From Mesorhizobium sp. WSM4313 (GTDB lineage: Bacteria > Pseudomonadota > Alphaproteobacteria > Rhizobiales > Rhizobiaceae): a stretch of 64,000 nt of DNA. Of this stretch, positions 44,670 through 54,083 are shown one piece after another. Made by a program: the position numbers and the translations under genes. The first letter of the stretch is position 1, and each line of letters starts with the position of its first letter. The stretch covers positions 310,001-374,000 of the forward strand of contig NZ_NSFT01000005.1 in assembly GCF_002294725.1 (NCBI RefSeq). Direction: 5' to 3'. Under the pieces are notes generated by a model, which saw nothing but the letters and a program-made list of their open reading frames with translations, did not search any database and was not told the origin of the DNA.

Positions 44670-45467
44670 ATGAAGATCATCCAGGTCACCGACGTCCATC
44701 TCGATCGTCGGCGCCAGATACGCTATGGCGCGAATCTGAACGAGCGGCTCGATCGCTGCATAGATCATATCAATGCTCGACATGGAGATGCGGCGCTCTG
44801 TATCTTCACCGGCGATCTGGCCGACGACGGCGAGGCCGAGAGCTATGCCGATTTGAAATCGGCGCTGAGCCGGCTCATTGTGCCTTACCAGCTGCTGCCT
44901 GGAAACCACGACCGGCGCGCCAATCTGATCGCCGCCTTTCCGGATAACGGGACGGACGGCAACGGCTTCGTGCAGTCGGTGCTCGACACGCCGGAAGGGC
45001 GCCTCGTCTTTCTCGACAGCATGGCGGAGGGCCGCGTCACCGGCGAGTTGTGCGACAACCGGCTTGCATGGCTCGACGCACGGCTTGGCGAGGCGGCAGG
45101 CAAGGCCGTTTATATTTTCCTGCATCATCCACCCGTCGAGCTTGGCCTCACTCTGCTCGACCCGCTCGGCCTCGAACAGCCGCAGCGGCTCATCGACGTG
45201 CTGACCCGCCACGGCAATGTCCGCTACATCTTCTTCGGCCATGTCCATCGCGACATCGCCGGCACCGTCGCCGGCATTCCGTTCTCGGTGCAGCGCGGCC
45301 TGCATGCCCGGTTCATGCTTGACCTGGTCGGCGACGAAGTGGTCGAGCAGGCGCCGCCCGCCTATTCGATTATCCTGATCGATGGGCAGCGCGTGGTCAT
45401 CCACAGCGTTGATTTCCTGGAGCAATGGCCGCTTTGGTCGCCTGCAACTGGGCAGCGCGTGCGCTGA
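44670..45467 (+). CDS. Metallophosphodiesterase, GpdQ/CpdA-like (class III)
   Basis: A 265-residue calcineurin-like enzyme. The two-metal site is seen in QVTDVHLD (Asp, His), FTGDLADDG (Asp), LLPGNHD (Asn, His), FLHHPPVELG (His) and IFFGHVHRD (His, His). This layout matches GpdQ, which hydrolyses glycerophosphodiesters, and CpdA-like cyclic-nucleotide phosphodiesterases. Directly following ugpC by 48 bases with GAGGG before its ATG, it probably supplies glycerol-3-phosphate from glycerophosphodiesters, the role usually filled by UgpQ. No ugpQ-type GDPD gene is present here. Its stop lies in the arm of a 146-bp palindrome. Confidence 0.85.
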   Translation: MKIIQVTDVHLDRRRQIRYGANLNERLDRCIDHINARHGDAALCIFTGDLADDGEAESYADLKSALSRLIVPYQLLPGNHDRRANLIAAFPDNGTDGNGFVQSVLDTPEGRLVFLDSMAEGRVTGELCDNRLAWLDARLGEAAGKAVYIFLHHPPVELGLTLLDPLGLEQPQRLIDVLTRHGNVRYIFFGHVHRDIAGTVAGIPFSVQRGLHARFMLDLVGDEVVEQAPPAYSIILIDGQRVVIHSVDFLEQWPLWSPATGQRVR

Positions 45468-45610
45468 GGCATGCCGATATTCAGGTGAGGCCGGCCTGCA
45501 AACGGCGGTTTCCTGCGCTTCCGGTGCTCACGTACTTCAAGTACGCTCCGCTCCGGTTCTCGAAACCCGCCGTTTTCGGCTCGGCCTGACCTGAATATCG
45601 ACACGCCTCA
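45465..45610. repeat. Long palindromic repeat, copy 2 (146 bp)
   Basis: Outer arms TGAGGC-TG-CGATATTCAGGT type on the left and ACCTGAATATCGACACGCCTCA-like bases on the right are inverted with two mismatches. The centre is CGTACTT-C-AAGTACG and the core CTTCCGGTGCTCACGTAC is identical to copy 1. Its length equals copy 1. The first three bases are the stop codon (TGA 45465-45467) of the phosphodiesterase gene, and the right end is eight bases from the fbpC stop. Confidence 0.9.
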
Positions 45611-45618
45611 ACCCCGAC

Positions 45619-46701
45619 CTAGGCAAAGACATGCGCCTTGCCGGTGACGGTCAAGCGCACGATCTCGCCGATCTCCGGCGCGTCCATGCCCGTCCTGCGC
45701 AGGATCAGCGGCGTGTTGCCGATGGCGGCCGCATCGGGCGGGTCCGGGCTGTTGAGCAGCCGCACCGCGACGGTGCAGACCGAACCCGCGAATTCGCAGT
45801 CCGTCACTTCGCCGAACAGCATGTCGGGTGTGCCCGACATGCCTTCGCGCGAGGTCCGTTTGAGCAGGATCTGCTCGGGCCGCAGCATGATGCGGGCGAC
45901 ATCGCGCCGTCCCTTCGTGTCGACGGCGATGCGGCCGAGCCGCGATACGGCGAAGCCGTCCGCGATCCTGGCCGGCACGATGATGGCGTCGCCGAGGAAC
46001 TCGGCGACCATCCTGTCCCTGGGTTGGAAATAGAGCTCTCGCGGCGTGCCGACCTGCGAGAACAGCCCTTCGCGCATCACCGCCACCTGGCTGGCGAAGG
46101 ACAGCGCCTCGGCCTGATCGTGCGTGACCAGGATGGTGGTGATGCCCGCCTCCTCCAGAAGCTCGGCCACCGCCTTGCGCATCGAAGCGCGAAGCCCGGT
46201 GTCGAGCGCCGAGAACGGTTCGTCAAGCAGCATCAGCCGGGGCTTCATCGCCATGGCGCGGGCAAGCGCCACGCGCTGCTGCTGGCCGCCGGAAAGCTCG
46301 TGCGGCCGGCGCTTCAGGATCGCCTTGTCCAGCCCCACGATGTAGGCGAGCTCGACGATATGCTCGGCTCGCTTGTCGGCATTCCGCGGGATGCCGAAGC
46401 CGATATTGTCGGCGATGGTGAGATGCGGGAACAGGGCACCGTCCTGGGCCACCACGCCGATGCCGCGGCGATGCGCGGGCACGGCCGCGCCGCCGTTGGC
46501 GAGCACCTTGCCGTCGAGTGCGATGCGGCCGCGGTCCGGCGCCTCGAAACCGGCGATCAGCCTGAGCAAGGTGGTCTTGCCGCAGCCGGAAGGCCCGACG
46601 ATCGCGGTGCGGCTGCCGCTTTCCACCGCAAGGTCGACGCCGGCGAGCGCCGTCACCGGGCCGTAGCTTTTCGCGACGCCGCTGAGTTCGAGAAAGCTCA
46701 T
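45619..46701 (-). CDS. fbpC: Ferric iron ABC transporter, ATPase FbpC
   Basis: A 360-residue ATPase of the iron/polyamine/molybdate class. Walker A is [12 protein letters not shown] near residue 35, the Q-loop is [13 protein letters not shown], the signature is [15 protein letters not shown], Walker B is [12 protein letters not shown], and the switch histidine is in [11 protein letters not shown]. The C-terminus holds a TOBE_2-like domain ([11 protein letters not shown]). ATG 46701 is chosen because it overlaps the fbpB stop by four bases. It energises Fe3+ import with FbpB and FbpA. Confidence 0.9.
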   Translation of the reverse strand: MSFLELSGVAKSYGPVTALAGVDLAVESGSRTAIVGPSGCGKTTLLRLIAGFEAPDRGRIALDGKVLANGGAAVPAHRRGIGVVAQDGALFPHLTIADNIGFGIPRNADKRAEHIVELAYIVGLDKAILKRRPHELSGGQQQRVALARAMAMKPRLMLLDEPFSALDTGLRASMRKAVAELLEEAGITTILVTHDQAEALSFASQVAVMREGLFSQVGTPRELYFQPRDRMVAEFLGDAIIVPARIADGFAVSRLGRIAVDTKGRRDVARIMLRPEQILLKRTSREGMSGTPDMLFGEVTDCEFAGSVCTVAVRLLNSPDPPDAAAIGNTPLILRRTGMDAPEIGEIVRLTVTGKAHVFA

Positions 46702-48272
46702 CGTCCGGCCATCCGCTTCGACTGGATGTAGAGCCACCAGGTCATCGGCAATGACATCGCCACCATGATCAGCGCGTAAGGGGCGGCGGAGGCGTAGTCG
46801 ATCTCGCCGCTATAGGACCAGAATGCCATCGCCAGCGTGCGGGTGCCGTTGGGCGCCAGCATCTGGGTGGCGGTGAGCTCGTTGGTGATGCCGAGCGCCA
46901 CCATCGCCATGCCGGCCGCGGCGCCCGGCGCCGAAAGGCGGATGGTCGTCGACCACAGCGCCTTGACCGGCGGACGGCCGAGGCTGGAGGCGGCGCGCTC
47001 CAGCTCCACCGGCGCCTGCGCGATCGAGGCTCGCAGGCTTATCAGCGCGCGCGGCAGGAACATCAGCGCGTAACCGAACAGGATGGTGAACAGCGTCTGG
47101 TAGAGCGGCAGCGCGACGCGCACGGTGATGGTCACCAGCGCCAGCGCGATGACCACGCCCGGCAACGCGCCGACGATATAGTTGCAGCTCTCGAGCAGCC
47201 GTTGCAGCGGCCCCGGCGCGCGGATCGAAATCCAGGCCATCGGCATGGCGGCCAGCGTTGCAAGCACCGCGCCGGCAATGGCGAGGAACAGCGTCTGGCC
47301 GAGCGCCAGGCCGATCTCGTCCCACCGCCAGACTTCGGTGCCGCCAGCGAGCAGCCAGCGGCCGACCGTGACGAAGGGCACGCCGAGCGACAGCAGCGCG
47401 ACGCCGGCCGGCAAAAGCAGGCAGAACAAGGTGGCGCGGCCGAGGCGAGCACGCTGCTGCTTGCGCGCGGCGCCGGAACCGACGCGGGCATAGCGCTCCT
47501 CGCCGCGTATCATCACCTCGAGGGCGAGCAGGAAGAGGCAGCAGACCACCAGCACGGCGGCCAGCATGTTGGCCGCCGGACCGTTGAAGGTCGACTGGAA
47601 CTGGTCGACGATCGCGGTGGTGAAGGTGTCGAAACGGATGAAGACATAGAGGCCGTATTCGGCCAAGAGATGCAGGCCGACCAGCAGCGAGCCGCCACAG
47701 ATGGCGAGCCTGAGCTGCGGCAGCACGACACGCGCGAAGACCCGCCACGGGCCAAGGCCAAGCGCCGCGGCCGCATCTTCCAGCGCCGGATCGAGGCGGC
47801 GCAGCGCGGCGGCGATCGGCAGGTAAAGGAATGGGAAATAGGCGATCACGGAGACCAGCACGCCGGCCCACAGCCCGTGCAGGCCCGGAACGAAGCTGAT
47901 CCAGGCATAGGAGTGCACGAAAGCGGGGATGGCGAGCGGTGCGACCGACAGCCAGGACCACCAGCGGTTGCCCGGCAGGTCGCTGCGCTCTGTCAGCCAG
48001 GCCAGCGCCACCGACAGCACGATGGCGATCGGCACCGTGACGACCACGAGGAGCACGGTGTTGACCAGCAATTCGCCGACGCGCGGGCGAAAGATCAACG
48101 CCACCACGGTGTCCCAGCCGGTCTGGATCGCGACCCAGACGATGAAGGCGAGCGGCAGCAGCGCAACGAGCGAGATGAGGGCCGCGGCGAGCGTGATCCA
48201 CGACGCGGACCGGCGCTTCTTCATCCCGGCCGCCGGCAGCATTGCCGGCATCATGTCGATCGCCGATTGCAT
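46698..48272 (-). CDS. fbpB: Ferric iron ABC transporter, permease FbpB
   Basis: A 524-residue fused double permease with about twelve membrane segments. Two EAA-type coupling loops are visible: [19 protein letters not shown] near residue 170 and [19 protein letters not shown] near residue 440. This is the FbpB/SfuB layout for ferric iron. The start is uncertain: ATG 48272 is used, and several later ATG codons are possible. No strong ribosome-binding site is seen. It overlaps fbpC and is separated from fbpA by a terminator-like hairpin. Confidence 0.9.
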   Translation of the reverse strand: MQSAIDMMPAMLPAAGMKKRRSASWITLAAALISLVALLPLAFIVWVAIQTGWDTVVALIFRPRVGELLVNTVLLVVVTVPIAIVLSVALAWLTERSDLPGNRWWSWLSVAPLAIPAFVHSYAWISFVPGLHGLWAGVLVSVIAYFPFLYLPIAAALRRLDPALEDAAAALGLGPWRVFARVVLPQLRLAICGGSLLVGLHLLAEYGLYVFIRFDTFTTAIVDQFQSTFNGPAANMLAAVLVVCCLFLLALEVMIRGEERYARVGSGAARKQQRARLGRATLFCLLLPAGVALLSLGVPFVTVGRWLLAGGTEVWRWDEIGLALGQTLFLAIAGAVLATLAAMPMAWISIRAPGPLQRLLESCNYIVGALPGVVIALALVTITVRVALPLYQTLFTILFGYALMFLPRALISLRASIAQAPVELERAASSLGRPPVKALWSTTIRLSAPGAAAGMAMVALGITNELTATQMLAPNGTRTLAMAFWSYSGEIDYASAAPYALIMVAMSLPMTWWLYIQSKRMAGR

Positions 48273-48375
48273 CAGGCAGGCCGCTGGGTCGCCTCCGCCT
48301 GCCGGCGGAAGCGGTGCGATGTGACACTCGGGCGGGTCGAAGCGCAGTCGACTGTCATCGACGAGGCGATCTCCA

Positions 48376-48414
48376 AACAAAACGCTCCCGCGGAAGGCAA
48401 ACTCCCGCGGGAGC
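48376..48414 (-). terminator. Terminator-like hairpin between fbpA and fbpB
   Basis: On the minus strand GCTCCCGCGG (48414-48405) is perfectly inverted as CCGCGGGAGC (48393-48384), followed by GTTTTGTTT. It lies 33 bases after the fbpA stop. It would let fbpA be expressed more than fbpBC. Confidence 0.78.
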
Positions 48415-48446
48415 ACGGTCGTTCGCCCTTTTAGGACGAACGCGAA

Positions 48447-49451
48447 CTAAAGCAAGCCGGCTTGCGTCATCAGCTCGATGACCTTCTTGGAATTCAATCT
48501 CGCCGGATCGACTTTCGGCGCCTGCAAGTCAGTCAGCGGCACCAGCTTAGGGTTGGATTGGGCATCCTTGCCGATCGCATATTCATAGGACGTTCCGGTC
48601 TTCAGCACGTCCTGGCCGCCCTTGCCGGTCACCCACTTCAGGAATGCCTGGGCTTCCTTCGGGTGCTTGCTCGACGCCAGCACGCCGCCGCCGGAGATCG
48701 ACACGAAGGCGCCCGGATCCTGGTTCTTGAAATAATGCAGGGCGACATTCCGGCTGTTTTCGCCGGTCTTGGCCTGATCGCCGAAATAGTAATAGTGATA
48801 GATCACGCCGCCATCGATCTCGCCGGCATTGACCGCCTTCATCACCGTTGAGTTGCCCTTGTAGGCGGTGAAATTCTCCTTCATCGCCTTCAGCCAGTCG
48901 GCGGTAGCGGCCTCGCCCTTGAGCTCGAGCAGGGCGCTGACAATGGCCTGGAAGTCGGGGCCGGACGGCGAGGCGGCCCAGCGGCCCTTCCAGCTCGGAT
49001 CGGCAAGATCGAGCAGCGACTTCGGCAACTGGTCTTCCTTCAGCTTGACCTTGTTATAGGCAAAGACGGTGCTGCGGGCGGCAACGCCGACCCATTTGCC
49101 AGTCGACGGCTGGTATTCCTGCGGAGCCTGCGCCAGCGTATCGGCGTCGACCGGCGCGAACAGTCCGGCGGCTTCGACCAGCGCCATTGCCGGCGAATTC
49201 TCAGTCAGGAACACGTCTGCCGGCGAGGCCGCTCCCTCGGCGACGATCTGGTTGGAGAAGTCGCTGTCGCCGCCATTGCGCAGCGTGACCTTGATGCCGG
49301 TTTCCTTGGTGAAGCCCGCTGCCCATTCCTTGGCGAGGCTCTCATGCTGGGCATTGTAGACGATAATGCCTTGATCCTCGGCCTTGGCCGGGCCGGCGAT
49401 CAGGCCGAGCGCCAACGCGGCGCCGGCAAGCGTGGAAAGGGCAATTTTCAT
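48447..49451 (-). CDS. fbpA: Ferric iron ABC transporter, binding protein FbpA
   Basis: A 334-residue periplasmic protein with a signal peptide (KIALSTLAGAALALGLIAGP, then AKA-E). It contains IIVYNAQHESLAKEWAAGF, DVFLTENSPAMALVEAAGLF, and the iron-site tyrosines in GVIYHYYYFGDQ near residue 215. It binds Fe3+ in the periplasm for FbpBC. ATG 49451 is chosen because AGGA lies eight bases before it; ATG 49457 is too close. An IRO-type box lies 57 bases upstream, predicting control by RirA. Confidence 0.93.
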   Translation of the reverse strand: MKIALSTLAGAALALGLIAGPAKAEDQGIIVYNAQHESLAKEWAAGFTKETGIKVTLRNGGDSDFSNQIVAEGAASPADVFLTENSPAMALVEAAGLFAPVDADTLAQAPQEYQPSTGKWVGVAARSTVFAYNKVKLKEDQLPKSLLDLADPSWKGRWAASPSGPDFQAIVSALLELKGEAATADWLKAMKENFTAYKGNSTVMKAVNAGEIDGGVIYHYYYFGDQAKTGENSRNVALHYFKNQDPGAFVSISGGGVLASSKHPKEAQAFLKWVTGKGGQDVLKTGTSYEYAIGKDAQSNPKLVPLTDLQAPKVDPARLNSKKVIELMTQAGLL

Positions 49452-49507
49452 GGGCATCGTCCTCAATTCGAGACAGGGGTTTGGGCACGGCTGCACCTAC
49501 CAATACA

Positions 49508-49522
49508 TGATTGTTATAGTCA
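49508..49522 (-). promoter_or_regulatory. Candidate RirA iron-responsive (IRO) box
   Basis: The bases TGA-TTGTTATAG-TCA fit the published rhizobial IRO motif TGA-N9-TCA exactly. The box lies 57 bases upstream of the fbpA start, in an AT-rich promoter-like stretch. RirA is the iron-sulphur repressor of iron uptake in Rhizobiales, so this operon should be repressed when iron is plentiful. Confidence 0.75.
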
Positions 49523-49610
49523 ACATTGTGATCCTGCTTCAATCGGTCGCCTTTCCGCAAACTTTCGTGATTTTGCGGCAGTTTGGCTTGGACATTATTT
49601 CGCCGGCCAC

Positions 49611-49636
49611 GTAACAAACCAGGGCCGAGACGCGAA
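49611..49636 (+). promoter_or_regulatory. Candidate ECF sigma promoter (autoregulatory)
   Basis: GTAACA (49611-49616) and CGAA (49633-49636) are separated by exactly 16 bases. This is one base from the consensus GTAACC-N16-CGAA reported for Caulobacter SigF, whose anti-sigma factor is also an NrsF (DUF1109) protein. It ends 18 bases before the sigma gene start. Confidence 0.55.
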
Positions 49637-49654
49637 CATTGGGGGTAAACTCTT

Positions 49655-50197
49655 GTGACCGGCAAGGACGAGGCCGAGCTTTCCCGGCTGCTCAGGGCCG
49701 CGATCGCGGGAGACGAAAGGGCTTATGCCGACTTTCTGCACGGGATCGCCGCCCTCGTTCGCGGCTTTGTCCGGCGCAAGATCGTTCAAGGCGGGGTCGA
49801 TCCCGAGGATGTCGTGCAGGAAACCTTGCTGGCCATTCATGTCAAACGCCACACCTGGCGGCCTGATGCGCCGGTGCTGCCCTGGGTCTATGCGATCGCC
49901 CGCTTCAAGCTGATCGATGCGTTCCGCCGGCGCGGGCGGCGCATCGAGGTCGAGATCGACGAGATCGCCGAAACCTTCGCCGAGCCGGAGGCGGAAACAG
50001 TGAGCGAGCGCGACATCAATCGGGCGCTAGACGGCCTGCCGCCGGCGCAACGCTCCGTGGTGGCATCGATCTCGGTCGATGGCCATTCGATCGGCGAGAC
50101 GGCGAGCAAGCTCGGCATCAGCGAGACGGCGGTGCGCGTGTCGCTGCATCGCGGCCTGGCCGCGATCGCCAAAAGATTTGGACGAACAGCGACATGA
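49655..50197 (+). CDS. ECF RNA polymerase sigma factor (SigF/NrsF type)
   Basis: A 180-residue sigma-70-family factor. Region 2 reads YADFLHGIAALVRGFVRRKI then DPEDVVQETLLAIHVKRHTW and WVYAIARFKLIDAFRRRGRR. Region 4 reads LPPAQRSVVASISVDGHSIG then ETASKLGISETAVRVSLHRG with the helix-turn-helix. The start is GTG 49655. The next gene, overlapping by four bases, encodes a DUF1109/NrsF membrane protein, its expected anti-sigma factor. In Caulobacter the equivalent pair responds to chromate, cadmium and oxidative stress, so an oxidant or metal response is likely here. Confidence 0.9.
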   Translation: MTGKDEAELSRLLRAAIAGDERAYADFLHGIAALVRGFVRRKIVQGGVDPEDVVQETLLAIHVKRHTWRPDAPVLPWVYAIARFKLIDAFRRRGRRIEVEIDEIAETFAEPEAETVSERDINRALDGLPPAQRSVVASISVDGHSIGETASKLGISETAVRVSLHRGLAAIAKRFGRTAT

Positions 50198-50832
50198 GGA
50201 CAGAGGATCTCATCAAGGCGCTCGACGCCGATGCCCGCGACGAGGCGATGCCGATGGACAGGGCCTGGTGGCTGGCGGTCGGCGTGGCCATGGCGATCGC
50301 GGCGATGGTCTTCTTTGCGACCATCGGGCCGCGTCCCGACATCATGCCGGCCATGCACACGATGCGCTTCATGTCCAAATTCGTGTTCACGCTGACGCTC
50401 GCCGCCAGTGCCTTCGCGCTGATCCGCGCGCTGTCGATGCCGGGCGCCTCGACCAGGCGGGCGACGGCCTGGATGATCGCCGCGCCGCTTCTGGTGGTGC
50501 TGGCGGTGGTTCTCGAGCTTTTCGTCGTGCCCGAGGCCGATTGGGGCAAGCGGCTTATCGGCTCGAACATGATGATCTGCATGAGCTTCATCCCGCTGAT
50601 CGGCATCGGCCCGCTGGCTATCTTCCTCGGCATGCTGCGCTATGGCGCGCCGACGCGGCCGGTGTTGGCGGGCGCGGTGGCCGGCCTGCTCGCCGGCGGG
50701 CTCGCGGCGACCTTCTACGCCGCGCATTGCTTCGATGATTCGCCCCTCTTCGTCGCCACCTGGTATACGGTCGCGATCGCCTTCCTGACCGCGCTCGGCG
50801 CGCTAGGCGGACGGTTTTTCGTCCGCTGGTAG
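50194..50832 (+). CDS. nrsF: NrsF (DUF1109) membrane anti-sigma factor
   Basis: A 212-residue protein with a short cytoplasmic N-terminus (TEDLIKALDADARDEAMP, sigma-binding region in the family) and six membrane segments. Family features include SKFVFTLTLAASAFALIRAL and the periplasmic-side Cys and His in AAHCFDDSPLFVATWY. It probably holds the ECF sigma at the membrane until the inducing stress. Its ATG overlaps the sigma stop (ATGA), giving equal synthesis. Confidence 0.88.
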   Translation: MRTEDLIKALDADARDEAMPMDRAWWLAVGVAMAIAAMVFFATIGPRPDIMPAMHTMRFMSKFVFTLTLAASAFALIRALSMPGASTRRATAWMIAAPLLVVLAVVLELFVVPEADWGKRLIGSNMMICMSFIPLIGIGPLAIFLGMLRYGAPTRPVLAGAVAGLLAGGLAATFYAAHCFDDSPLFVATWYTVAIAFLTALGALGGRFFVRW

Positions 50833-50881
50833 GATTAGACACCGATCCTTCGGTACAGTTTTGAAACAGTACCTTAATCAT

Positions 50882-50901
50882 ACCGGCAATTGTTTGCCGG
50901 T
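50882..50901 (+). terminator. Perfect hairpin after the sigma/anti-sigma pair
   Basis: ACCGGCAA (50882-50889) is inverted as TTGCCGGT (50894-50901) around the loop TTGT. It lies 49 bases after the anti-sigma stop. There is no T run, so it is either a weak terminator or an mRNA-stabilising hairpin. Confidence 0.35.
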
Positions 50902-50997
50902 TATCGGAGCAGCCGCTGCCGCTCGTGCAACCATTCCTTAAAATCGATCCGCCAGAGTTGTGGCAACGCGCAGTCGCGCATTGGGTGGGATCGCATT

Positions 50998-52974
50998 GTG
51001 GCGTGGTTGAGTTGGAAAGGTCCGCGGGCCGGCAAGCGCGCCGTGCCCGTCTTGATGGCAGCCGGACTCGTTGCCTTGACCGCATCGGTCCTGTTGCCGG
51101 CGCTGGAACTCGGCACGGACGCGTTGAAGGTCTGCCTGCAGATATCCGTCGCCGTCACGGCCGTCACGCTGTTTGTCTCGGCGCTGTTCATCCGCAAGAT
51201 CATCGACGACCGCCGGCAGATTGCCGAGAGCGAGCAACGCTTCCGCCGGGCCATGGAGGATTCGGCGATCGGCGTCGCCATTGTCGGCCTCGATGGCCGC
51301 ATCCTTCAGGCCAATCCTGCCTTCGCCGACATGCTCGGCTACACCCGCTCGGAAATCGAGGCGCTGACCTTCTTCCAGATCACGCATCCCGACGATCTGC
51401 AGATCGGCCGCGAGACGATGACGAGCCTGAAGGAAGGCAAGATCCACTCCTTCCATTTCGAGAAGCGGTATCTGCGCAAGGACGGCACCCCGGTCTGGGC
51501 GCAGCTCGCCGGCTCGGTCATCCGTGAAGAGGAGACAGGTCGTCCGCTCTATCTGGTGTCGCAGATCGAGGACATCGATGCGCGCAAGCAGGCCGAGGCG
51601 CGCATCGCCGAGGCAGAAGACCGGTGGAATTTCGCGCTCACCAGTGCCGGACAGGGTATCTGGAGCCTCGATATGCGCAGGGGCGGCACCACCTATTCCG
51701 AAACCTGGGTGAAGATGCTGGGCTATGCCGATGGCGAGCTCGACGGCGACCCCGATCGCTGGCTGGCCATGATCCATCCCGACGACCAGGAACGCGTCGC
51801 CGAGGCGGATCGCGCGCACCTTGCCGGCGAGACGCCCTTTTTCGAGGCCGAGTTCCGGATGCGGCACAAGGACGGCCGCTGGGTCTGGATTCTCGACCGC
51901 GGCAAGGCGATCGAGCGCGATGGCGAGGGCCGGCTGATCCGGGCAATCGGCAGCCTGACCGATATCACGGAACGCAAGGAGGCCGAGGCGCGGCTGATGG
52001 TTTCGGCGGCCATGCTGGCCGACGAGAAAGAGCGTCTCAGGGTGACGTTGCAGTCGATCGGCGATGCGGTGATCTGCACCGATGCCGCCAACCGCATCAC
52101 CTTTATGAATCCGGTCGCGGAAAAACTCACCGGCGTCGTGGTCGGCGAGGCCCTGGGCAAGCTGCTCGGCCACGTCTACTGGGCGGTCGACGAGGAAAGC
52201 GGGCAGAAAATCGGGCTCTCGCGCCCTTCCGCGAGCGAGCAGCCGCACTGCGACCAGAACACGCGCGCTGTGCTTGTCCGGCGCGACGACACGCGCTGCA
52301 GCATCCGCCAGGTGGTGTCGCCGATCATGAACGACCGCGACGAGTTCTGCGGCCTCGTTATCGTCTTCCAGGATTTCAGCGACGCGCGCGCCCTGCAGCG
52401 CCAGCTGGCCTACGCCGCCGCCCACGACGCGCTGACCGGGCTCGCCAATCGCTCGAGCTTCATCCGCATCATGGAAGATCTCGTTGACCAGTGCCGCCTC
52501 AATGGCGGTGAGCATCAGTTCATGTTCGTCGATCTCGATCACTTCAAGGCGGTCAACGACACCGGCGGCCATGCCGCGGGCGATGCGCTGCTCAAGCGCG
52601 TGGCCGACGCCCTGCGCAATGTGCTTGGCCCGGAAGACATCGTCGCGCGGCTTGGCGGCGACGAGTTCGCCGTCGTCCTCAAATCGGGCGCCGCGGCGTG
52701 CGGGCCGATCGCGGCGCGCTCGATCATCGACGCCATCGGCAATCTCGATTTCAGCTGGGACGGGCGCCCGCATTCGATCGGCGCCAGCATCGGGCTTGCG
52801 CCGATCCGCGCCGGTTGCGGCGAAGTGGACGAGATCATCGCCCGCGCCGACGCCGCCTGCTATGCCGCCAAGGCGGCCGGGCGCGGCTGCGTTTCCGCCG
52901 CGCCCGACGAAGTTTCGACAGGCGAAATCTCGAACGGCGGCGTGCCACTTCCGCCGCTCGCCGCGGCGTCCTGA
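50998..52974 (+). CDS. Diguanylate cyclase with three PAS domains
   Basis: A 658-residue membrane sensor. Two N-terminal membrane segments (about 16-36 and 45-65) precede PAS 1 (RRAMEDSAIGVAIVGLDGRI), PAS 2 (WNFALTSAGQGIWSLDMRRG) with its PAC tail ending ITERKEAEARL, and PAS 3 (LQSIGDAVICTDAANRITFM). The C-terminal GGDEF domain carries DALTGLANRSSF and the intact active site RLGGDEFAVV, so it should make cyclic di-GMP. There is no EAL domain. GTG 50998 is chosen after GGTGGGAT; the frame is open to TTG 50890. No I-site RxxD is obvious. Confidence 0.9.
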   Translation: MAWLSWKGPRAGKRAVPVLMAAGLVALTASVLLPALELGTDALKVCLQISVAVTAVTLFVSALFIRKIIDDRRQIAESEQRFRRAMEDSAIGVAIVGLDGRILQANPAFADMLGYTRSEIEALTFFQITHPDDLQIGRETMTSLKEGKIHSFHFEKRYLRKDGTPVWAQLAGSVIREEETGRPLYLVSQIEDIDARKQAEARIAEAEDRWNFALTSAGQGIWSLDMRRGGTTYSETWVKMLGYADGELDGDPDRWLAMIHPDDQERVAEADRAHLAGETPFFEAEFRMRHKDGRWVWILDRGKAIERDGEGRLIRAIGSLTDITERKEAEARLMVSAAMLADEKERLRVTLQSIGDAVICTDAANRITFMNPVAEKLTGVVVGEALGKLLGHVYWAVDEESGQKIGLSRPSASEQPHCDQNTRAVLVRRDDTRCSIRQVVSPIMNDRDEFCGLVIVFQDFSDARALQRQLAYAAAHDALTGLANRSSFIRIMEDLVDQCRLNGGEHQFMFVDLDHFKAVNDTGGHAAGDALLKRVADALRNVLGPEDIVARLGGDEFAVVLKSGAAACGPIAARSIIDAIGNLDFSWDGRPHSIGASIGLAPIRAGCGEVDEIIARADAACYAAKAAGRGCVSAAPDEVSTGEISNGGVPLPPLAAAS

Positions 52975-53004
52975 GCCGCGTCGAAAAGGTTCAGCCGCAG
53001 AAGA

Positions 53005-53883
<879 letters not shown>

Positions 53884-54016
53884 GACCCCGATCCCGTCCG
53901 GAGCATCTTCCGCGTCTTGAAGCGCGGAAACGCTCCTGTTGTTCATTTCCTGCAACCCGGACGCAAAACCGCCGGATTGGCTTCAGGCCTTGATGGCCCG
54001 CTTTTTGTGCAGTGCA

Positions 54017-54054
54017 AACTAAAAGGGCGGGGCGACTTCGTCTACCCCACCCTT
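54017..54054 (-). terminator. Intrinsic terminator after etfBA
   Basis: On the minus strand AAGGG-GGGG on the left (from 54054) pairs with CCCC-CCCTT on the right (to 54023) around GAC-GAA-GTC. A T-rich stretch TTTTAGTTT follows. It lies 29 bases after the etfA stop and 134 bases before the hbd start. Confidence 0.8.
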
Positions 54055-54083
54055 CCGATTTTAATATGCCAGAACCGGTGGCG

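Noticed and set aside
50938..52773. A 611-codon open frame opposite the diguanylate cyclase
   Set aside because: The PAS and GGDEF motifs prove the plus-strand gene; the antisense frame has no recognisable motif.
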